From Oribacterium sp. (GTDB lineage: Bacteria; Bacillota_A; Clostridia; Lachnospirales; Lachnospiraceae): a stretch of 8,863 nucleotides of DNA. The notes below the pieces were generated by a model, which searched no databases, was not told the origin of the DNA, and saw nothing but the letters and a program-made list of their open reading frames with translations. Shown one piece after another: positions 4,419-8,863 of the stretch. The first letter of the stretch is position 1; the number at the start of each line of letters is the position of its first letter. Made by a program: the position numbers and the translations under genes. The stretch is taken from the NCBI GenBank assembly GCA_017940955.1, contig JAGAXP010000090.1, forward strand, positions 1-8,863. Reading direction: 5' to 3'.

Positions 4419-5393
4419 ATGTCAAAAAATCTAAGAGTACTAACCTATACAATCCCGAAAAGCTTCCACGGCAAGACCGTAGAGGCTTTTCTTCGTTCCA
4501 TGGGATATTCAAGATCAGTTATATATCATCTTCGAAATACAGGAACAGAACTGATTCCTTCGGATGTTCCGGGACTTTTGCTTAATTATGATAAGGCCTG
4601 GCTCAAAGCCATGCTTCATGAAGGTGACGAACTCACATGCAATATATTGGAAACCAAAACCGGAGAGAACGTGGTGGAAACAGACCTTCCCCTGTCCATC
4701 GTCTATGCGGATGAAGACCTCATGGTCATCGATAAATCCGCCGGCATGCCCATCCATCCTTCCATGGGGCACTACGATGACACTCTTTCCAATGCTCTCT
4801 GCTGGCACACTCACCATGTCCTGCATTATGACACCTACGTGAACCGCATCATTAACCGGCTTGACAAGGACACCAGCGGCCTCCTGATCTCAGCCAAAAA
4901 TATGCATTCCGCTGCAAGGCTCGGAGATTTTGTAAGGGAGCGTTCCATCCACCGTCAGTATATCGCCATCTGTCAGGGTGACGTGAGAGACTGCATTGAT
5001 CAATATCCTTCAACACTAGAAGGCTTTAATATGACCATTTCCGCACCCATCGCAAGGAAGGAAGCCTCCGTTATCGAACGTGTCGTAGATTTTACCACCG
5101 GAGACCCCGCCACAACTCACGTGAAGCCTCTCCTCTACGACAGCGAAAAGGATCTGAGCCTCATAGCTTTGAAGCTCGAAACAGGCCGTACGCACCAGAT
5201 AAGAGTTCATATGAAGCACATCGGGCATCCCCTGATAGGAGATTTTCTCTATAACCCGAATTACCGCTACATAAAAAGACAGGCTCTCCACTCATGGAAG
5301 CTGAGTTTTCAGCATCCTATAAGTGACGAGCCCATGAGCTTTACCGCGGCATTACCTGAAGACATGCAGGTTTTGTTTCCGGAATTCAACTGA
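4419..5393 (+). CDS. RluA/RluD-family RNA pseudouridine synthase
   Basis: A 324-residue enzyme that isomerises uridine to pseudouridine in rRNA or tRNA. The N-terminal 80 residues look like an S4-type RNA-binding region (VEAFLRSMGYSRSVIYHLR, then the KAMLHEGDELT turn). The catalytic domain begins at about residue 93 with IVYADEDLMVIDKSAGMPIHPS. Motif II is INRLDKDTSGLL (145-156) with the catalytic Asp149. LETGRTHQIRVHMKHIGHPLIGD (253-275) supplies the conserved Arg and substrate pocket. The commoner HRLD reads NRLD here, a frequent variant. The exact target site cannot be assigned. The gene follows rfbC by 72 bp. The Shine-Dalgarno is weak (AAAGAAAT), so expression may depend on read-through or on the upstream hairpin. 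It ends 71 bp before the convergent sirtuin gene. Confidence 0.9.
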   Translation: MSKNLRVLTYTIPKSFHGKTVEAFLRSMGYSRSVIYHLRNTGTELIPSDVPGLLLNYDKAWLKAMLHEGDELTCNILETKTGENVVETDLPLSIVYADEDLMVIDKSAGMPIHPSMGHYDDTLSNALCWHTHHVLHYDTYVNRIINRLDKDTSGLLISAKNMHSAARLGDFVRERSIHRQYIAICQGDVRDCIDQYPSTLEGFNMTISAPIARKEASVIERVVDFTTGDPATTHVKPLLYDSEKDLSLIALKLETGRTHQIRVHMKHIGHPLIGDFLYNPNYRYIKRQALHSWKLSFQHPISDEPMSFTAALPEDMQVLFPEFN

Positions 5394-5464
5394 TTTACTT
5401 TTCAGCAAAAAACCTGTTGTCTTAATCTGTAATAGTTCCTTTCCGGAGCCTATACAGGACCTGA

Positions 5465-6220
5465 TCATTTCTCCAATTCTGACAGTCTTTTAAACACTTC
5501 TCCTATGCTGTCATTGATCATCAAGACTTCCTGATTTCTTGATCTGACATTAAGCTCGTCACGGTTAATGATCACGAGGTACTTCCCTTCAAAGTAGTTG
5601 ATGTAGGAAGCAGCCGGATACACCGTGAGCGAGGTTCCTCCGATTATAAGCATATCTGCATTGGCGATGGCATTAACAGACTTCCTAACTGCAGTCTCAG
5701 GCAGACTCTCTTCGTAAAGAGTGATGTCCGGGCGGATAATTCCTCCGCACTCGCAATGAGGGATAGGCTCTGTGGAATCAAAAACATAGTCCACAGGGTA
5801 GGTCTTGCCGCAATGCATGCAGTAGTTCCTGAGGGCGCTTCCGTGGATCTCGTAGACCTCCTTGCTTCCGGCCTTTTGATGAAGTCCGTCAATATTCTGG
5901 GTCACCACAGCCTTCAGCTTCCCTTTCTTCTCCAGCTCCGCAAGATACTTGTGAGCGAAGTTCGGCTCGATCTTTCTCGTATCCATCTTCTGCCTGTGGA
6001 ACTCATAATAAACCTTCGGTTCATTCACAAGACAGCTGTGGCTGAGAAGATACTCAGGATGATACTTCTCGAACTGGACATCATGCTGATTATAAAGCCC
6101 GTCCTTACTTCTGAAATCCGGAACACCGCTTTCCGTTGACACTCCCGCGCCTCCGAAGAAAACGATATACTTTGAATCGTCCATCATTTCTTTGAGTCTA
6201 TTGATTTTTTGCTCGTCCAT
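5465..6220 (-). CDS. Sir2-family NAD-dependent protein deacylase (CobB-like)
   Basis: A 251-residue cytoplasmic sirtuin that removes acyl groups from lysines using NAD+. The NAD-binding signature GAGVSTESGVPDFR is at 24-37, TQNIDGLH at 107-114, the catalytic His126 in YEIHG, GGTSLTVYPA at 194-203, and the NAD-contacting VIINRDE near 217-222. The structural zinc is held by Cys134 and Cys137 (CMHC) and Cys156 and Cys158 (CEC). All key residues are intact and the length is normal. I chose the ATG at 6220 because GGAGGG lies 5 nt before it; a longer frame to 6235 would place this ribosome site inside the gene. It is last in a leftward series after the formyltetrahydrofolate ligase (77 bp gap) and converges with the pseudouridine synthase. 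Confidence 0.95.
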   Translation of the reverse strand: MDEQKINRLKEMMDDSKYIVFFGGAGVSTESGVPDFRSKDGLYNQHDVQFEKYHPEYLLSHSCLVNEPKVYYEFHRQKMDTRKIEPNFAHKYLAELEKKGKLKAVVTQNIDGLHQKAGSKEVYEIHGSALRNYCMHCGKTYPVDYVFDSTEPIPHCECGGIIRPDITLYEESLPETAVRKSVNAIANADMLIIGGTSLTVYPAASYINYFEGKYLVIINRDELNVRSRNQEVLMINDSIGEVFKRLSELEK

Positions 6221-6297
6221 TGAACCCTCCTTCAAAAAAATAGTATTAGAAAATAGATTGGCAAAGTAAATTTTACACGCAGTTAGCTTTTATCTGC

Positions 6298-6960
6298 TTA
6301 CCTGCCATTCTTCCATGGAAACAGACTTTTCAGGATCTCTGTCAGTCCGCTTTTCACAGCATCCCTTTTTATCTCCCCCAGAGTGTCCTCGCTCTGAACC
6401 CTCGGATTATAAATCTTATCCTCTGTAAAAACACGATCCATCTTAATGTCATTCTGCTCCATGGGAACTCTCTCCGAAAGCAATTCTTCAAAGCACAGGC
6501 AGTACTTGTAGATATCGAGTCCGTGAAGCCATCTGTCATAGTATCCCGCTCCATGCCCCAGTCTGCCGCCCCATCTGTCGGCAGAAATGCAGGGAACGAC
6601 AGCCAACGCTATCTTGTACCCGTCTATGACCGGAAGCCCTTCTTTCGGCTCAAGGATGCCCATAGTTCCCGGCTCCAGATCATCAAAGCTCTGAATCTGA
6701 ACCGCCTCCATGATATGCTCCGGTCCCGGCTTACATCTCGGCACCGTCACCATCTTTCCCATCTGAAATGCGGTCTCAATGATGGCTCTCGTATCAGGTT
6801 CATCCGGTGTATTCACATAGCAGAAAATCGAATCCACCTGCTGAAATACCGGGTAGAGCAGAAACCTTGTGGCGATCTCAGCATTGGCTCTGTCCTTATA
6901 GTCTGTTGTAAGATTTTTTCTTTTTTCGCGGATCATCGTCCGCAGCTCTTTTTTGTCCAT
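6298..6960 (-). CDS. 5-formyltetrahydrofolate cyclo-ligase
   Basis: A 220-residue enzyme that converts 5-formyl-THF to 5,10-methenyl-THF with ATP, recycling an inhibitory folate form. Visible are the basic N-terminal helix KKELRTMIREKRKNL (3-17), the FCYVNTPDEPDT region (46-57) that positions substrate, TVPRCKPG (72-79), and the hallmark GGRLGHGAGYYDR (131-143), where most members have GYGGGYYDR. The family core is usually 180-195 residues; here it ends near 190, and about 30 charged residues (SEDTLGEIKRDAVKSGLTEILKSLF...) form a C-terminal extension. The ribosome site is poor (GGGA 10-12 nt upstream). The next codons upstream offer no better in-frame start. It lies between MATE and sirtuin genes in the same direction, with no obvious functional link. 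Confidence 0.92.
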   Translation of the reverse strand: MDKKELRTMIREKRKNLTTDYKDRANAEIATRFLLYPVFQQVDSIFCYVNTPDEPDTRAIIETAFQMGKMVTVPRCKPGPEHIMEAVQIQSFDDLEPGTMGILEPKEGLPVIDGYKIALAVVPCISADRWGGRLGHGAGYYDRWLHGLDIYKYCLCFEELLSERVPMEQNDIKMDRVFTEDKIYNPRVQSEDTLGEIKRDAVKSGLTEILKSLFPWKNGR

Positions 6961-7003
6961 AATTTACACATTCCCATCATGTAAGCACTCAACTGTCAAA
7001 ACT

Positions 7004-7018
7004 GTGCTCGGGCAGCAC
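7004..7018 (-). terminator. Weak terminator-like hairpin between MATE and the folate ligase gene
   Basis: On the minus strand GTGCT-GCCCG-AGCAC is a 5-bp perfect stem followed by AGTTTTG. Both stem and T run are short, so at best it attenuates read-through. A consensus TTGACA follows directly downstream, but without a matching -10. Confidence 0.3.
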
Positions 7019-7031
7019 TATTCCTATAAAT

Positions 7032-8390
7032 CTAATAATGATATTTCTTCCTCAAAGCCACCATAAAGATGCCGCCAGTTACAGCAGCCATCAGCTCAGC
7101 AAACAAAGTGGAGCACCATATACCGTCCACTCCGAGCAGCAAAGGCAGCATGAGAATCGCTCCAAGCTCGAACACAAACGTCCTTAGAAAGGATATCAAT
7201 GCCGATATCTGTCCGTTATTCAGGGCAGTAAAGAAAGCCGATCCGAAAACAGCAATTCCCGTGAAAAGGTATGCAACGGAGAAGATCCTGAAAGCATGCA
7301 AGGCTTCCGGCAGCAGCTCCTCCGAACCCTGCAGAAATAATACTGAAAATGGATATGCAATCAATTCCGAAAGAATAAACATCAGAACAGATGTAAGGCC
7401 GATGATCAAAAGACTTCTTTTCAACAGGTTTTTTAGTTCTACGTGATTCTGAGCGCCGTAATGATAGCCGAAAACAGGTCCTACTCCATTGGAGTAGCCC
7501 ACAAACATGGCGGTAAAGATCAGGCTTACATACATCAGGATGCCGTAAATCACAACTCCGCCCTCACCTGCATACTTAAGAAGCTGAACATTGTAAATGA
7601 TCCCCACTAAAGATGCTGCGGCTTCCGCCATAAATTCCGAAGAGCCGTTTGTGCAGCATTTAAAAACCGCCCTGCCATTCCATTCAGGTTTAACAAGTCT
7701 CAGCAGGCTGTTGTTTTTCCGCGCAAAGTAGATAAGCGGGAATACACCCCCTACTACCTGCGTTAATGCTGAGGCCGCAGCAGCACCGGCCAGTCCCCGG
7801 CGGAAACCTATTATAAACAGAGCATCCAGGGCAATATTACTAAATCCCGCACATACTGTAACGGCAAGTCCCAGTCCCGGTTTTTCAGCAGTCACAAAGA
7901 ACAGCTGGAACTCATACACCCATATCCATGCAGGCAGAGCCAGGATAAATATCCGTCCGTAAAGTATGCTGTCTTCAAGAAGCTTCCCTTCAGCACCTAG
8001 CATCGCAGTGATACGGGGCATAAATATAAAGCCCACCACAAGCAGAAAAAAGCCAAGACAGGAAGATACCATCACAATCAGAGAAAAGAGACCGTTCGCC
8101 CGTTCTTTTTTCTGTTCCCCCAGGGTCTTTGCGATCAAAGCACTGCCTCCGACACCGAACATATAACCGATGGTTCCCAATATATTCAGTACCGGCATGA
8201 TAAGGTTTACAGCAGCAAATTCTGTCTTACCAACATAATTGGCAACAAAATATCCGTCTGCAATGATATACAGCGAAGCAAATATATTCATGGCAATGGA
8301 TGGCAATGTAAACCTCAGCAGCTTACCATATGTAAAATGCTCTGATAAATGAATACGTGATCTCATACTCCGTTTTCTATATGACGCCAT
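7032..8390 (-). CDS. MATE-family efflux transporter
   Basis: A 452-residue inner-membrane antiporter of the multidrug and toxic compound extrusion family, exporting organic cations or related compounds with Na+ or H+ influx. The family length and repeated two-bundle layout are present. Near the N-terminus are LLRFTLPSIAMNIF and ADGYFVANYVGKTEFAAVNLIMP (44-66), then GVGGSALIAKTLGEQKKERAN (79-99). The second half has FVGYSNGVGPVFGYHYGAQ, the equivalent conserved segment. About twelve hydrophobic helices are visible. The first 20 residues are very basic (MASYRKRSMRSRIH). The ATG at 8390 has only a poor GGGA-type ribosome site, and a 20-bp palindrome lies 5 bp upstream. The alternative ATG at 8366 has GGAG only 1 nt away, so I keep 8390. 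The substrate is not predictable. Confidence 0.93.
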   Translation of the reverse strand: MASYRKRSMRSRIHLSEHFTYGKLLRFTLPSIAMNIFASLYIIADGYFVANYVGKTEFAAVNLIMPVLNILGTIGYMFGVGGSALIAKTLGEQKKERANGLFSLIVMVSSCLGFFLLVVGFIFMPRITAMLGAEGKLLEDSILYGRIFILALPAWIWVYEFQLFFVTAEKPGLGLAVTVCAGFSNIALDALFIIGFRRGLAGAAAASALTQVVGGVFPLIYFARKNNSLLRLVKPEWNGRAVFKCCTNGSSEFMAEAAASLVGIIYNVQLLKYAGEGGVVIYGILMYVSLIFTAMFVGYSNGVGPVFGYHYGAQNHVELKNLLKRSLLIIGLTSVLMFILSELIAYPFSVLFLQGSEELLPEALHAFRIFSVAYLFTGIAVFGSAFFTALNNGQISALISFLRTFVFELGAILMLPLLLGVDGIWCSTLFAELMAAVTGGIFMVALRKKYHY

Positions 8391-8395
8391 TCATC

Positions 8396-8415
8396 CCACG
8401 ACCTGAAGGTCATGG
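8396..8415. promoter_or_regulatory. Palindrome just upstream of the MATE start codon
   Basis: CCACGACCT-GA-AGGTCATGG is a 9-bp inverted repeat with one mismatch that becomes a G-U pair in RNA. It ends 5 bp before the MATE ATG and abuts the only ribosome-site-like bases. It could be a repressor operator, for example of a MarR- or TetR-type regulator, or an mRNA hairpin that limits initiation. No regulator gene is adjacent in the window. Confidence 0.5.
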
Positions 8416-8554
8416 AGTTTCCGGCTGAATATATATCTGTTTTAATAATCGCCCGGATGGTCATAAAGTCTTAAATTCTTGCACAAACGCATGATTTGGT
8501 TCATTTGACCCTTACTTACACCATTTTATAATATTCTGTCTTCCCGGAGAACAT

Positions 8555-8594
8555 GATTCCACCGGAGACTCGATATAGTGTCCCCGATGGAATC
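8555..8594 (-). terminator. Strong hairpin after the PD-(D/E)XK gene, without a T tract
   Basis: GATTCCACCGGAGA (8555-8568) and TCCCCGATGGAATC (8581-8594) pair over 14 bp with two wobbles, around a 12-nt loop. It starts 10 nt after the stop codon of the right-edge gene. The position suggests a transcript end or 3' stabiliser, but the missing T run makes intrinsic termination uncertain. The remaining 8416-8554 stretch up to the MATE leader shows no gene and no clear promoter. Confidence 0.45.
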
Positions 8595-8604
8595 TTCAGT
8601 GTAA

Positions 8605-8863
8605 CTATTCAACTTTCCAGCTATCTATCTGCCTTGTATTTGAATCAAAACCTACACCTATCTTATACAGCACCCTTTCATCGGCCGCATAGATATCAGC
8701 GTAATGCTTATCATTGATCTGCCGTAATGCTTCGTCTGCATCTGAATCCCTCTTGAATTCAAAGACATAGACATATTTCTTCGTTTCTACAACACAGTCT
8801 ATCCTGCCTTCACTTGTATGAAGCTCACAAGTTACATATTTTCCAAGTAAGGTGAACACTATA
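8605..8863 (-). CDS. C-terminal end of an AAA-ATPase/PD-(D/E)XK nuclease-superfamily protein (cut by window edge)
   Basis: The frame is open from the window edge to a TAG at 8605-8607, giving 85 residues; the GTG at 8859 is an internal valine, not a start. The segment has the PD-(D/E)XK pattern: Glu13 in CELHTSEGRID, Asp22 in GRID, and EFK (35-37) at the end of a beta strand (YVYVFEFK). ALRQINDKHYADIYA and VLYKIGVGFD follow. This matches the C-terminal nuclease-like domain (PDDEXK_9/DUF1703) that usually follows an N-terminal AAA-ATPase-like domain in a protein of about 500-600 residues, abundant and multi-copy in gut anaerobes. Its role is unproven; defence or mobile-element functions have been proposed. 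The N-terminal ATPase would lie beyond the window. Confidence 0.8.
   Translation of the reverse strand, partial: IVFTLLGKYVTCELHTSEGRIDCVVETKKYVYVFEFKRDSDADEALRQINDKHYADIYAADERVLYKIGVGFDSNTRQIDSWKVE

Noticed and set aside
5394..5464. Terminator between the convergent pseudouridine synthase and sirtuin genes
   Set aside because: Only CCTGT/ACAGG arms with a loop of nearly 40 nt precede a T6 run; too weak to call.
6974..7000. Promoter for the folate ligase gene from a consensus TTGACA
   Set aside because: No acceptable -10 hexamer lies 16-18 bp downstream of it.
8857..8859. GTG as a start of the right-edge gene
   Set aside because: The frame continues open upstream to the window edge and the encoded part is only the C-terminal domain; the GTG is an internal valine.

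Overview
The window looks like chromosomal DNA from a low-to-moderate GC anaerobic Firmicute, most likely a Lachnospiraceae member (Butyrivibrio/Pseudobutyrivibrio-like). This rests on the protein mix: a 'reverse' rubrerythrin with an N-terminal rubredoxin domain, a RelB/DinJ plus YoeB toxin-antitoxin pair, the tail of an AAA-ATPase/PD-(D/E)XK protein, and the N-terminus of a polytopic LuxR-regulator-like membrane protein. Strong AGGAGG-type ribosome sites fit. The genus is inference; no rRNA or tRNA is present to settle it.

Left part (1-1920): a membrane protein runs off the left edge on the minus strand. Next to it lies a small AT-rich toxin-antitoxin island. A Phd/YefM-type antitoxin points left and is followed by only a 32-codon ORF where a toxin gene should be. 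A complete RelB/DinJ antitoxin-YoeB toxin operon points right. The two share a 207-bp divergent promoter region with a clear palindrome in each promoter. A 90-bp direct repeat (86/90 identical, same orientation, each copy carrying a leftward terminator) brackets the island at 451-540 and 1699-1788.

Middle part (1787-5393): a leftward operon carries reverse rubrerythrin and a coupled 43-aa single-span membrane peptide. Divergent from it is a ZIP-family metal transporter, with an imperfect palindrome in the intergenic region that could be a metal-responsive operator. Then come a stand-alone dTDP-4-dehydrorhamnose 3,5-epimerase (rfbC) and an RluA/RluD-type pseudouridine synthase, both rightward, with structured intergenic sequence around them.

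Right part (5465-8863): four minus-strand genes, in transcription order the C-terminal end of a PD-(D/E)XK nuclease-like protein, a MATE-family transporter, 5-formyltetrahydrofolate cyclo-ligase and a Sir2-type NAD-dependent deacylase. The last three are about 70-80 bp apart and may be partly co-transcribed. A near-perfect palindrome lies just upstream of the MATE start.

Most genes are recognisable housekeeping or stress functions. The parts that ordinary annotation does not explain are the repeat-bracketed toxin-antitoxin island, the apparently lost toxin, the two small ORFs and the palindromic intergenic sites.
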